Assembly: GCA_030151225.1 (NCBI GenBank)
Contig: JASLEG010000005.1
Span: forward strand, 1 to 43,863
Length of the DNA: 43,863 nt
Reading direction: 5' to 3'
DNA from: Burkholderia sp.
GTDB taxonomy: Bacteria > Pseudomonadota > Gammaproteobacteria > Burkholderiales > Burkholderiaceae
Shown here: positions 8,107 to 16,189 of the stretch, one piece after another
Layout of the letters: each line of letters starts with the position of its first letter
Numbering within the stretch: position 1 is the stretch's first letter
Made by a program: the position numbers and the translations under genes
Notes under the pieces: generated by a model
Seen by the model: the letters and a program-made list of their open reading frames with translations, nothing else
Told to the model about the DNA's origin: nothing
Database searches by the model: none

Positions 8107-8390
8107 GTGCTTACTGGATTGCCCACGTCACGGTATCGAATCCGGATGGCTACAAGGGCTACACCGATCTCGCGCCCGAGGCGTTTCGCAAGTACGGCGC
8201 GGAATTTCTCGCGCGCGGTGGCGCGTGCGAGGCGCTCGAAGGCGAGGCGTTCCAGCGCCACGTGGTGATCCGCTTCCGCGACATGGCCACGGCGCTCGAA
8301 TGCTATCGCTCGCCCGAATATCAGGCGGCCAAGGCGAAGCGCGACGGCAACTGCGTGGCGAACATCTCGATCGTGGAAGGGCTCGAATGA
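8103..8390 (+). CDS. DUF1330 domain protein
   Basis: A 95-residue protein starting MSAYWIAHVTVSNPDGYKGY and containing CEALEGEAFQRHVVIRFRDM and SPEYQAAKAKRDG, which are hallmarks of the DUF1330 family (a small ferredoxin-like alpha/beta fold, usually dimeric, of unknown function). Its ATG overlaps the stop codon of the GntR gene (ATGA), so it is translationally coupled to the regulator. Genes of this family often accompany catabolic operons. A role in handling an unstable intermediate is possible but unproven. Confidence 0.85.
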   Translation: MSAYWIAHVTVSNPDGYKGYTDLAPEAFRKYGAEFLARGGACEALEGEAFQRHVVIRFRDMATALECYRSPEYQAAKAKRDGNCVANISIVEGLE

Positions 8391-8419
8391 GCGCTCGCCT
8401 CGCCTGAGCTCGACTCACC

Positions 8420-8556
8420 TCACACGAAATCGCCGACCGTGCGCGGCACCTTGCCGGACAGCGGCAGCACCTCGGCCTCGAGCATCGCGATCGCCTGCCG
8501 CGCCAGTTGCGGCAGCGGATGCCGGCGGCTCACCGCGATCCTCGGCCTCGCGCGCG
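8420..8556 (-). pseudogene. Remnant: C-terminal 45 codons of a LysR-type regulator
   Basis: On the minus strand, translation ending at the TGA at 8422-8420 gives RIAVSRRHPLPQLARQAIAM, then a short tail ending GKVPRTVGDFV. This has the look of the last helix and tail of a LysR effector domain. No DNA-binding part or rest of the domain is found upstream; the frame runs directly into a fragment of an unrelated gene on the other strand. I read it as the surviving end of a deleted regulator gene. Confidence 0.55.
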
Positions 8557-8576
8557 GCGCGATCTCGCGCGCGTTC

Positions 8577-8729
8577 GGTTTCGGCATTCACCGCTTCATG
8601 GGCACCGGCCTCGCGATCGTCAACACGATCGGCAACGGCGTGGCCACGCTGGTGGTGGCCGCCTGGGAACGCGAGCTCGATCGCGACCGGCTGAACGCCG
8701 AGATGTCGCGCCGTCGCGGCGCGGCCTGA
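8577..8729 (+). pseudogene. Remnant: C terminus of a DctA-type C4-dicarboxylate symporter
   Basis: The plus-strand frame ending at TGA 8727-8729 encodes GIHRFMGTGLAIVNTIGNGV followed by ATLVVAAWERELD. This closely matches the conserved last segment of DctA and related dicarboxylate/cation symporters (IDRFM..., then NLIGNGVATVVVAKWE...). Only about 50 of about 430 codons remain, and no start codon or transmembrane portion is present. The conserved D of the IDRFM motif is H here. It abuts the LysR remnant, which marks a deletion junction at about 8557-8576. Confidence 0.7.
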
Positions 8730-8929
8730 TTCGGCGCCCGGCTTTCCCGCTTTCCCGTTTTCCCGCGCGACCCGGCGCGACCCCACGTCGTTCAAGGATG
8801 TCCGCATGCGCCTCGCGCGCGTGCGGCGCCTTCGCTCGCACTCGAAACCATATCGAAGACGGCAACATGCGTGTGCCTGACCGGCATGTACGTGGACACC
8901 TCGAAGCTCGGCACCTCGCTCGCGCGCGT

Positions 8930-9179
8930 CCACCGCGCAGGCGGGCGGCGGCAATGCGGTGATCTTCGCGCTGGAGAGCTTGCTCCGGCCCGACACCGGG
9001 CAGACGGGGCGCAACACCACCGACGGACTGTTCTCGCACAACACGGCGAGCCTCGCCTGCGAATACGTGCTGTCGCGGCGCAGCTTCGGGTATGCGGTCC
9101 ATTGGTGGGACAAGCTCAGCGGCAACCCCATCGGCACCCCACCGGCAACACGCTCGGCGTGGGCATGCGGCACACGTTC
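8930..9179 (+). pseudogene. Remnant of an outer-membrane porin (internally deleted, frameshifted)
   Basis: Fragments in two frames match a Burkholderia-type general porin. One frame gives GGNAVIFALES and DTGQTGRN (typical of the N-terminal strands), then SLACEYVLSRRSFGYAVHWW (typical of late strands). A second frame gives the porin end LGVGMRHTF at 9147-9179, where the expected stop after the terminal Phe has become CGA. About 80 codons remain of about 350, so most of the barrel is gone and no functional product is expected. Confidence 0.6.
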
Positions 9180-9194
9180 CGAGGCAGGCGCACC

Positions 9195-9270
9195 TCACGT
9201 CAGGTCCGCCTGCAGCCAGGCCACCACCTCGTCGATCGCGAGCGGCGCGTTGCGCCCGTCGCGGCCCGAC
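9195..9270 (-). pseudogene. Possible remnant of an unidentified gene's C terminus
   Basis: A minus-strand frame ending at TGA 9197-9195 reads GRNAPLAIDEVVAWLQADLT with strong third-position G/C bias. It looks like a protein C terminus, but the upstream part runs straight into the stop end of the LuxR gene. The family cannot be identified. It is listed because it continues the run of truncated genes in 8391-9270. Confidence 0.3.
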
Positions 9271-10440
9271 TCAGCCGCCGTCGCCCGGCGTGCGGAACGC
9301 CGGCAGCGCCGAGGCGGCACGCACGAAATCCTGCTGGCGGCGGTGGCCGCTCTTGGCCAGCACCGCGCGCAGCTGGTTGCGCGCCGTGGTGACCGTGATC
9401 GCGGCGGCGGCCGCGCTTTCGTCGAGCGACAGGCCGCGCGCCAGCGCGTTGGCGAGCCGCGCCTCGGCCGGCGTGAGGCCGAACAGCTGCGCGAGCTGCG
9501 CCTCGCAGGCGGCGTCGCTGCGCTCGGCGCGGCGCACCGAGATCATCAGGTCGGCGCGCAGCGGTGTGAGGATCGTGTTGGCGGCGGTGCCGAGCGAGGC
9601 GCGCGCGGGCTCGGGCATCGCGAGCACGGTGAGGTGCCAGGTCTCGCCGGCGCTGCGCATGCTGAGGCTCGCCGGGCGGCGCGTGGCACGCACGCGCGCG
9701 ATCGCGTCGCCGAGCGCGGGGCTCCAGGCGCCGGTCGAGTCGAGCCGGCGGCCGGCCGTCTCCACCCGGCGCAGCCTGCCGAGCCATGCCTCGGCGCACG
9801 GGTTGCAGAACACGATGCCGTTGTGCGGATCGATCGCGAGCACGCCCTGGCCGAGCGCGTCGAGCGCGGCCTCGCCGGCCGCGATGCCGGCGCGCAGCGA
9901 TTCGTTGCGCATCATGAGCCGCAGGGTTTGCCGCAAATGCGGTATCAGGCGCGTGACCGCCTCGCGTTGCGTGGCCGAAAAGGCCGGTTGTCCCACCGCG
10001 TGATTGAAAACCAGATACACGTCGAGCGGGCCTTCGCGATGCACGCAACTGCCGAGCACGTAACGCACGCCGAATGGAATCAGCAAATCCTGATAGAACT
10101 CGTTTCCCGACACGAAGCGCGCGTCGAAATAATCGTCGCAGCTGAAGACTTCACCGACCGAGCGACTTTGCGCGAGTTGCCGGCGCGGATCGATATGGCC
10201 GTAGTAATTGGCATAGGCGTCCCCGGCCGGCAGGAATTCCGGGCGCGTCATCACGCTGATCGGCACCGTCCTGTCGACGGCATCCCAGCCCACCATGTGC
10301 GCCACGCTGCTGCCGATCCAGGTATCGAACGCGCGCAGCGCGCCGAGCAGGGCCTCCGGCTCGAGTACCGCGTCGTAAAACCCCGCCAGCAGCCCGTCCA
10401 GCGCCTCCGGATTGCCCGTCCTGATTTCCCGCAATGTCAT
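9271..10440 (-). CDS. LuxR-type helix-turn-helix regulator (large, PAS-like sensor)
   Basis: A 389-residue regulator. The C-terminal region (about 320-375) is a LuxR-type helix-turn-helix: LTPAEARLANALARGLSLDE, then AAAAAITVTTARNQLRAVLAKSG. The middle (about 205-300) reads like a PAS-type segment (LDALGQGVLAIDPHNGIVFC), and the N-terminal 200 residues resemble the helical-plus-mixed region seen in other solo LuxR proteins of this genus. No autoinducer-binding signature is evident. The start ATG at 10440 is set by GGGGGA eight bases upstream. It is transcribed away from the lipoprotein gene and toward the remnant cluster, so its original target genes may have been deleted. A shorter LuxR protein lies at 34603-35433. 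Confidence 0.85.
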   Translation of the reverse strand: MTLREIRTGNPEALDGLLAGFYDAVLEPEALLGALRAFDTWIGSSVAHMVGWDAVDRTVPISVMTRPEFLPAGDAYANYYGHIDPRRQLAQSRSVGEVFSCDDYFDARFVSGNEFYQDLLIPFGVRYVLGSCVHREGPLDVYLVFNHAVGQPAFSATQREAVTRLIPHLRQTLRLMMRNESLRAGIAAGEAALDALGQGVLAIDPHNGIVFCNPCAEAWLGRLRRVETAGRRLDSTGAWSPALGDAIARVRATRRPASLSMRSAGETWHLTVLAMPEPARASLGTAANTILTPLRADLMISVRRAERSDAACEAQLAQLFGLTPAEARLANALARGLSLDESAAAAAITVTTARNQLRAVLAKSGHRRQQDFVRAASALPAFRTPGDGG

Positions 10441-10661
10441 TCGGTCCCCCGACCCCGTGCGTGTCACGCCATCGCATTCTGTGTTGCCGCATGATGCATT
10501 TTGATCATGCATATCGTTTTGCGACTACGGAGAATGCCACATCGTCGGACGAATACGAAATGAATCGATTCGGCGAAAACGATTTCGTGATGCTTTCGAA
10601 AATGAAAGCGACGGCGATTCGAAGAAAAATGCGTTTCTTCTCCAATAACGGTAGACCGAAC
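10441..10661. promoter_or_regulatory. Divergent intergenic region, LuxR regulator / lipoprotein gene
   Basis: This stretch is clearly richer in A and T than its surroundings, as expected for promoters of the two divergent genes. I cannot assign specific promoter hexamers or operators with confidence, and I see no coding sequence in it. Confidence 0.4.
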
Positions 10662-11948
10662 ATGAAAAAGACCTGGATCTGCATCGGGGTATGTGCACTG
10701 CTGAGCGCCTGCGGGGGCGGCGACGGCAATTCCGGCAGTACCGCGAGCACCACCACGACCACCGGCAGCACGTCGGGCAGCAGCAGCACGACGGCCACCG
10801 CGCAGCCGCTGGCTGCGCAGCAGACCTACATCGGCTCGGTCAGCTTCGGCGACACGATCTCGGTGCAGATCGACGCGCCGGCCAAGGGCCAGGTGACCAC
10901 CACCTTCGTGAGCTCGAAATTCGGCCTGTCGGGCAAGCTGGTGGGCACCTACACGGTGTCGTCGAACGGCAGCTACATCGTCTCGAACTTCGCGGCGAGC
11001 GGCACGGTGCCGGCCACGCTGTCGGCTGGCGCGAGCGCGGTGGGCATGCAGTTCACGGTCAGCGCGGACAGCAGCAACCACGGCGTGCTGACGGGCCAGA
11101 TGAGCAACGTGCCGAACGTGTCGGCCGGCAGCGGCGTGCTGGCCGGGCAGGTCACCGCGTCGAACAACGGCGTGAGCACGGTGGCGGCGCTGGCCGGCAC
11201 CTACAGCTTCATCAAGCTGTCGGGCGACTACGCGTCGAACGGCGTGCCGGTGGGCACCCAGGACGTGGATTCGGGCCAGTTGCGCATCAACACCGACGGC
11301 ACCTTCCGCGCCTGCCCGAGCGCGCCGTATTCGGACACCTGCACCGACGACGAGGACAGCAAGCTGGCCGACACCGGCACGATCACCGTCGATCCGGATC
11401 AGGCCACCTACCCGGGCGGCTTCGACATGACGCTGAACGGCACCGCGTTCGGGCGCCTGTTCGTCAGCACGAGCGGCGGCAACAACACGATCATGCTCGA
11501 CCAGGCCAGCGTGAACAGCAGCGGCACGTTCCGCACCGGTTCGTGGGTACTGCAGACCACCGCCGCGATCGCGAGCGGCACCTACGACGGTGACTACACC
11601 TGCTCGGAGCCGAACACGAGCGACAACGACGTGCTGCTCGGCAACATCACCACGTCCTCGGTGCACATCTCGGGCAGCACCCTCACGCCGTCCAGTACCA
11701 GCTCGAGCCCGATGACGCTGAACTTCAACAGCACCTTCAACGCCGCGGCCTCCAGCACCACGCCCACCTACACGACCGGCGTGAACGGCCTGATGGCCGG
11801 CCTGCTGCCGACGATCGTCAACAGCAAGCAGGTGCAGAGCGCGCTGGTGTTCATGCCGGTGTCGTCGAGCAACATCTACTACATCGACGAACCCAACGCC
11901 GACGGTTTCTTCGTGCTGGGGCTGTGCACCAAGGGCGCGCCGGCGTAA
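10662..11948 (+). CDS. Exported lipoprotein, DUF2957-like, unknown function
   Basis: A 428-residue lipoprotein. The N terminus is MKKTWICIGVCALLSAC with a lipobox LSAC and lipidated C18, followed by a Gly/Asp/Ser/Thr linker of about 30 residues (STASTTTTTGSTSGSSS) that would hold the domain away from the membrane. The rest is rich in Thr, Ser, Gly and Asn and predicted mainly beta. It has two related halves with recurrent LxGTY motifs (LVGTYTVSSNGSYIV, LAGTYSFIKLSGDYASNGVP) and a cysteine-containing central segment (FRACPSAPYSDTCTDDED). It resembles the Burkholderia DUF2957 lipoproteins and shares general style with the protein at 27745-29355, although I cannot confirm homology. The only ATG that gives a signal sequence is 10662. 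Function unknown. Confidence 0.8.
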   Translation: MKKTWICIGVCALLSACGGGDGNSGSTASTTTTTGSTSGSSSTTATAQPLAAQQTYIGSVSFGDTISVQIDAPAKGQVTTTFVSSKFGLSGKLVGTYTVSSNGSYIVSNFAASGTVPATLSAGASAVGMQFTVSADSSNHGVLTGQMSNVPNVSAGSGVLAGQVTASNNGVSTVAALAGTYSFIKLSGDYASNGVPVGTQDVDSGQLRINTDGTFRACPSAPYSDTCTDDEDSKLADTGTITVDPDQATYPGGFDMTLNGTAFGRLFVSTSGGNNTIMLDQASVNSSGTFRTGSWVLQTTAAIASGTYDGDYTCSEPNTSDNDVLLGNITTSSVHISGSTLTPSSTSSSPMTLNFNSTFNAAASSTTPTYTTGVNGLMAGLLPTIVNSKQVQSALVFMPVSSSNIYYIDEPNADGFFVLGLCTKGAPA

Positions 11949-12033
11949 GCCGCGCCGCCCGCCCGGCCATCCGGCGCGCGCGGCCTGGCCGGTCGGCCGA
12001 CCGCGCGCGCGACGCGATGCCGGCTTGATGATC

Positions 12034-12072
12034 GACGCAAGCCGCCGCGGTGTCGGGCGGCTTGCGTCGTTT
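12034..12072 (+). terminator. Hairpin terminator after the lipoprotein gene
   Basis: A perfect 13-base inverted repeat (12034-12046 and 12056-12068) with a 9-base loop is followed by GTTTC. It lies about 85 bases after the lipoprotein stop. The T-run is short, so termination efficiency is uncertain. Confidence 0.5.
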
Positions 12073-12204
12073 CGGCGGCCGCGATTCGATCGTGGCGCGA
12101 TCGGCTGCCGATCGCGCGGCACGGCTTATCGCGCGTCGTCGCGCTCCCTACGATGTGTCCCATGCCGGGCCGTTCGCGCCGGGCCCATTCACAGGGAGCA
12201 TCGC

Positions 12205-13419
12205 ATGCAGATCCGAACCCGCCGCACCACGCTTCACGTCGACGATACTGGCGCGCACGAGGTGCGCGACACCCCCGCGCTCGTGCTGCTGCATTACTGG
12301 GGCGGCTCGTCCCGCACCTGGAGCGGCGTGGCCGAGCGGCTGCGCGCGCGCTTTCGCATCGTCGCGATCGATCATCGCGGCTGGGGCGAATCGGCCGCGC
12401 CCGCCAGCGGCTACACGATGGACGATCTCGCCACGGACGCGCACGACGTGATCCGTGCGCTCGGCCTCGCGCGCTACGTGCTGGTGGGCCACTCGATGGG
12501 GGGCAAGGCCGCGCAGCTGCTGGCCGCGCGGCGCCCGGCGGGCCTCGAAGGCGTGGTGCTGGTGGCGCCGTCGCCGCCGTCGCCGATGGCCGTGCCGGCC
12601 GAGCAGCGCGCCGCGATGGTGGCCGCCTATGCGTCGCGCGAGGGCGTGGAGCAGGTGCTCGACCACGTGCTCAGCGCGCGGCCGCTTTCCGCCGAACAGC
12701 GCGAGCGCGTGATCGCCGACAGCCTGCGCGGCGCACCGCAGGCGAAGGCCGCGTGGCCCGAGGCGGGCATGCTCGAGGACATCACGGCCGAGGTCGGCGC
12801 GATCGCGGTGCCGGTGTGCGTGGTGGCCGGTGAATGCGATCGGGTGGAGCGCGTGGAGGTGCTCGAGCGCGAACTGCTGCCGCGCATTCCCGGCGCGCGC
12901 ATGACGGTGCTGCCGCAGGTCGGCCATCTGCTGCCGCTCGAGGCCGCGCCCGAGCTGGCCGCGGAGATCGCCGGTTTCGTCGATGCGCTGGTGGCACCGC
13001 CTGAACCCGTCGCGCCCACCGTGGCGCTGACGCCCGAGCAGGTGCCGCCCGCCTTCGACGCCGCGCTGAATGCCGGTGACCTCGACGCCGTGCTCGCGCT
13101 GTTCGACGACGCGGCCACGATGCGCATGACCGACGGCGTGCACGTCGCGCACGGCAAGCCCGCGCTGCGCGAGGCGCTCGCCCGGCTGCTGACGCTGCGC
13201 CCGCGGATCCGCAACCACGTGCGCCTCACGCTCGCGAGCGGCGACACGGCGCTGGTGCTGATGGACTGGACGGTCTCGATGACGCTGCCCGACGGCCGCG
13301 AGGTGGCGCAGGCCGGCGCGGCCACCCAGGTGATGGCGCGCGGCGCGGACGGCGTGTGGCGACTGCGCATCTCGAACCCGCTCGGCACGGCCGCGCAGGC
13401 TGAACGCTCGCCGGCCTGA
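12205..13419 (+). CDS. Alpha/beta hydrolase fused to a SnoaL/NTF2-like domain
   Basis: A 404-residue fusion. Residues 1-263 are an alpha/beta hydrolase with nucleophile elbow GHSMGG (S97), acid D212 (VVAGECDRV) and H241 (LPQVGHLLPLE). Residues 278-395 resemble an NTF2/SnoaL-like cone: FDAALNAGDLDAVLALFDDA, VHVAHGKPALREALARLL, then VLMDWTVSM and GVWRLRISNP. The two are joined by a Pro/Ala/Val-rich linker (265-277). SnoaL-like domains bind small hydrophobic molecules or act as isomerases or dehydratases, so this could be a two-step enzyme. The start at 12205 has an AGGGAG site at 12193-12198. It is convergent with the LysR gene, with only 20 bases between stops. The substrate is unknown. Confidence 0.88.
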   Translation: MQIRTRRTTLHVDDTGAHEVRDTPALVLLHYWGGSSRTWSGVAERLRARFRIVAIDHRGWGESAAPASGYTMDDLATDAHDVIRALGLARYVLVGHSMGGKAAQLLAARRPAGLEGVVLVAPSPPSPMAVPAEQRAAMVAAYASREGVEQVLDHVLSARPLSAEQRERVIADSLRGAPQAKAAWPEAGMLEDITAEVGAIAVPVCVVAGECDRVERVEVLERELLPRIPGARMTVLPQVGHLLPLEAAPELAAEIAGFVDALVAPPEPVAPTVALTPEQVPPAFDAALNAGDLDAVLALFDDAATMRMTDGVHVAHGKPALREALARLLTLRPRIRNHVRLTLASGDTALVLMDWTVSMTLPDGREVAQAGAATQVMARGADGVWRLRISNPLGTAAQAERSPA

Positions 13420-13439
13420 GCCAGGCGGGCGCGACCCGA

Positions 13440-14396
13440 TCAGCCGCGCGGCGGGGCTTTCCTGCGCCTGGGCTTGCCGCCCTGCTCGCGGTAGCGATCC
13501 CAGGGCGGGGCGTCGCCGAATTCGGCGGCCAGGCAATCCACGAAGCGCCGCACCTTCAGCGGCAGATGCCGCGCGCTCGGATAGACGGCCTGGATCGTCA
13601 GGTCCGGCGCGCGCCAGTCGGGCAGCAGCTCCACGAGTTCGCCGCGCGCGATCGCCTCGCCCAGCACGAAGCTCGGCCCGAACACCACGCCGGCGCCCGC
13701 GCGTGCGGCGGCCAGCAGCATCTGCACGTTGTTGGCGGCGAGTCGGCTCGGGCCGTTCACGATCTCGACTGTGCCGTTCGCGTCGGCCAGCGTCCAGTCG
13801 CCGGCCGACACCGCCTCGCTGAAGGTGAGGCGCGGCGCCCGGCGCAGCTCGGCCGGGTGGCGCGGCGTGCCGTGTCGGGCGAGCCAGGCCGGCGCCGCCG
13901 CGATCGCCATGCGGCACGGCGCGAGCCGCCGCGCCACCAGGTCCGAATCGGGCAGCCGGCCGATCCGCACCGCCACGTCCACGCCCGCATCGAGCAGGTC
14001 CACGTAGCGGTCCGACAGCTGCACCTCCACCTCCACCTGCGGGTGCGCCTCGAGAAAGCGCGCCACCGCGCCACCCAGATGCAGCGCGCCGAAGGCCACC
14101 GGCGCCGCCACGCGCAGCGTGCCGCGCACGGCGCCCTGCGCGTCGCTGGCCTCGCGGTTCGCCTCGTCCCAATCCTCGAGCAGCCGCTTGCAGCGCGCGT
14201 AGTACACCTGACCGATGTCGGTCAGCCCGAGCCGGCGCGTGGTGCGCTGGAGCAGCCGCGCGTTCAGCTCCGTCTCGATCGCGCTGACGTACTTGCCGGC
14301 CATCGCGGCCGACAGCCCGAAGCGGCGCGCCGCGCCGGCCAGGCTGCCTTCCTCGACGGCGGCCACGAACACGCCGATGCCAGTCAAACGATCCAT
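13440..14396 (-). CDS. LysR-family transcriptional regulator
   Basis: A 318-residue LysR regulator. Residues 1-60 hold the winged helix-turn-helix (GVFVAAVEEGSLAGAARRFG, then LSAAMAGKYVSAIETELNAR). Residues 90-290 form the two-lobed effector domain (VRGTLRVAAPVAFGALHLGG, VDVAVRIGRLPDSDLVAR). The C terminus is unusually basic (GGKPRRRKAPPRG). The family usually activates a divergent target; here the divergent neighbour is the chemoreceptor at 14605, 208 bases away, while the hydrolase fusion at 12205 is convergent. Its target and co-inducer are not evident. Confidence 0.92.
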   Translation of the reverse strand: MDRLTGIGVFVAAVEEGSLAGAARRFGLSAAMAGKYVSAIETELNARLLQRTTRRLGLTDIGQVYYARCKRLLEDWDEANREASDAQGAVRGTLRVAAPVAFGALHLGGAVARFLEAHPQVEVEVQLSDRYVDLLDAGVDVAVRIGRLPDSDLVARRLAPCRMAIAAAPAWLARHGTPRHPAELRRAPRLTFSEAVSAGDWTLADANGTVEIVNGPSRLAANNVQMLLAAARAGAGVVFGPSFVLGEAIARGELVELLPDWRAPDLTIQAVYPSARHLPLKVRRFVDCLAAEFGDAPPWDRYREQGGKPRRRKAPPRG

Positions 14397-14604
14397 GCGC
14401 GCCTTGCTCCTCGTGATCCGGTTGTGCCGATGGCGTGAGCGGGCAGTATATCGGCGCGGCGATTGGTCGGACGAATCGATCGCGCCGGCGGCCGCATGTG
14501 CGATGCATCAGGGATATCCCGCCTGCGGCGTCGCTCCGGATCTGCCGTCAACGCAGGAGCTGGCTTTCATCTCGCCGACCGGCACCCTGACGACAGACAA
14601 GAAC

Positions 14605-16155
14605 ATGAGCACATTCACCCTGAACCGCAAACTGACGTCGATGATCGTGATCCTGTGGATCGGCCTGCTGCTGATCGCGGGGTTCGGTGCATGGCACGCC
14701 CGCAATTCGATGCTCGACGCGCGTCGCGCCGCGCTGTCGGCGCTCGTGAGCCAGGGCTACGGCATCGCCGATTACTACTACCGCCAGTCGCAGTCGCACG
14801 CGATGAGCGAGGACGAGGCCAAGCACCGCGCGCTCGACGCGATCGGCGCGATGCGCTACGGCACCGACGGCTACATCTCGATCAACGATTCGCAGCCGGT
14901 CATGATCATGCACCCGATCAAGCCGAAGCTGAACGGCACCAACGTGGGCGGCATGGCCGATCCGAACGGCAAGCACCTGTTCCTCGACATCGTGAAGGCC
15001 GGCAACGCCGGCGAATTCGGCACCATCGACTATCTGTGGCCGAAGCCGGGCGCCGATGCGCCGGTGGAGAAGTCGAGCGTGGTGCGCCACTTCGCGCCGT
15101 GGGACTGGCACATCGTGACGGGCATGTACATGGACGACCTGCGCGCCGTGCTGATCCGCGACACGCTGGTCTGGCTGGCCGTGTCGGGGGCGCTCGGCGT
15201 GGTGGCCACGCTGGTGATGGTGGTGGTGCTGCGCAGCGTGCGGCGCAGCCTCGGCGGCGATCTCGAGGCCGCGGTGGAGACGGCGCGCCGGATCGCGGGC
15301 GGCGACCTGACCACGCAGGTGGACCTGAAGCGCGACGACCAGGCGAGCCTGCTGCACGCGCTGCACACGATGCAGGTCGGGCTGATCGGCATGGTGTCGC
15401 GCGTGCGGCTCGGCACCGAGAACATCAACGTGGGCGCCACCGAGATCGCGGCCGGCAATACCGATCTGTCTTCGCGCACCGAGGAGCAGGCCGCCGCGCT
15501 GGTGCAGACCGCCTCGAACATGGACGAGATCACCTCGCACGTGCGGCAGAGCGCCGAGAGCGCCTCCAAGGCGGCCGAGCTGGCCGGCCAGGCGGCCAAC
15601 GTGGCCACCCGCGGCAGCGACGTGGTGGACGACGTGGTGCGCACCATGCACGAGATCACCGACAGCTCGCGCAAGATCGCCGACATCATCGGCGTGATCG
15701 ACGGCATCGCATTCCAGACCAACATCCTGGCGCTGAACGCGGCGGTGGAAGCGGCGCGAGCCGGCGAGCAGGGCCGCGGCTTCGCGGTGGTGGCGAGCGA
15801 GGTGCGCTCGCTCGCGCAGCGCTCGGCCAGCGCCGCGAAGGAAATCAAGCTGCTGATCGAGGCCTCGACCGGCACGGTGGAGCAGGGCGCCGAGCTCGTC
15901 ACCCGCGCCGGCGCCACGATGCAGGAGATCGTGCAGTCGGTGATGCGCGTGAACGGCATCCTCGGCGAGATCAGCCAGGCCGCCACCGAGCAGAGCACCG
16001 GCATCGAGCAGGTGAACCGCGCGGTGAGCGAGATGGATCAGGTCACCCAGCAGAACGCCGCGCTCGTCGAGCAGGCCGCGGCCGCCGCGCATTCGCTGAA
16101 GGATCAGGCGGACGTGCTGCGCGCGGCGGTCACGCAGTTCGCGCTGCCGGCCTGA
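14605..16155 (+). CDS. Methyl-accepting chemotaxis protein with single Cache domain
   Basis: A 516-residue inner-membrane chemoreceptor. TM1 is about 12-30. A periplasmic single Cache (sCache_2-like) sensor spans about 35-185, with YGTDGYISINDSQPVMIMHP, PNGKHLFLDIVKAGNAGEFG and a late WDWHIVTGMYMDDL. TM2 is about 190-212, followed by a HAMP linker and the cytoplasmic coiled-coil signalling domain, whose hairpin tip IDGIAFQTNILALNAAVEAA is intact. The ending FALPA shows no CheR/CheB-tethering pentapeptide. Cache domains of this type often bind carboxylates or other small organic ligands; the ligand here is unknown. The start at 14605 gives the first transmembrane helix, with only a weak ribosome site. 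Confidence 0.92.
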   Translation: MSTFTLNRKLTSMIVILWIGLLLIAGFGAWHARNSMLDARRAALSALVSQGYGIADYYYRQSQSHAMSEDEAKHRALDAIGAMRYGTDGYISINDSQPVMIMHPIKPKLNGTNVGGMADPNGKHLFLDIVKAGNAGEFGTIDYLWPKPGADAPVEKSSVVRHFAPWDWHIVTGMYMDDLRAVLIRDTLVWLAVSGALGVVATLVMVVVLRSVRRSLGGDLEAAVETARRIAGGDLTTQVDLKRDDQASLLHALHTMQVGLIGMVSRVRLGTENINVGATEIAAGNTDLSSRTEEQAAALVQTASNMDEITSHVRQSAESASKAAELAGQAANVATRGSDVVDDVVRTMHEITDSSRKIADIIGVIDGIAFQTNILALNAAVEAARAGEQGRGFAVVASEVRSLAQRSASAAKEIKLLIEASTGTVEQGAELVTRAGATMQEIVQSVMRVNGILGEISQAATEQSTGIEQVNRAVSEMDQVTQQNAALVEQAAAAAHSLKDQADVLRAAVTQFALPA

Positions 16156-16189
16156 GGCCGGGCTGCGGATGGCGGCGCGGCGGCCGTGC

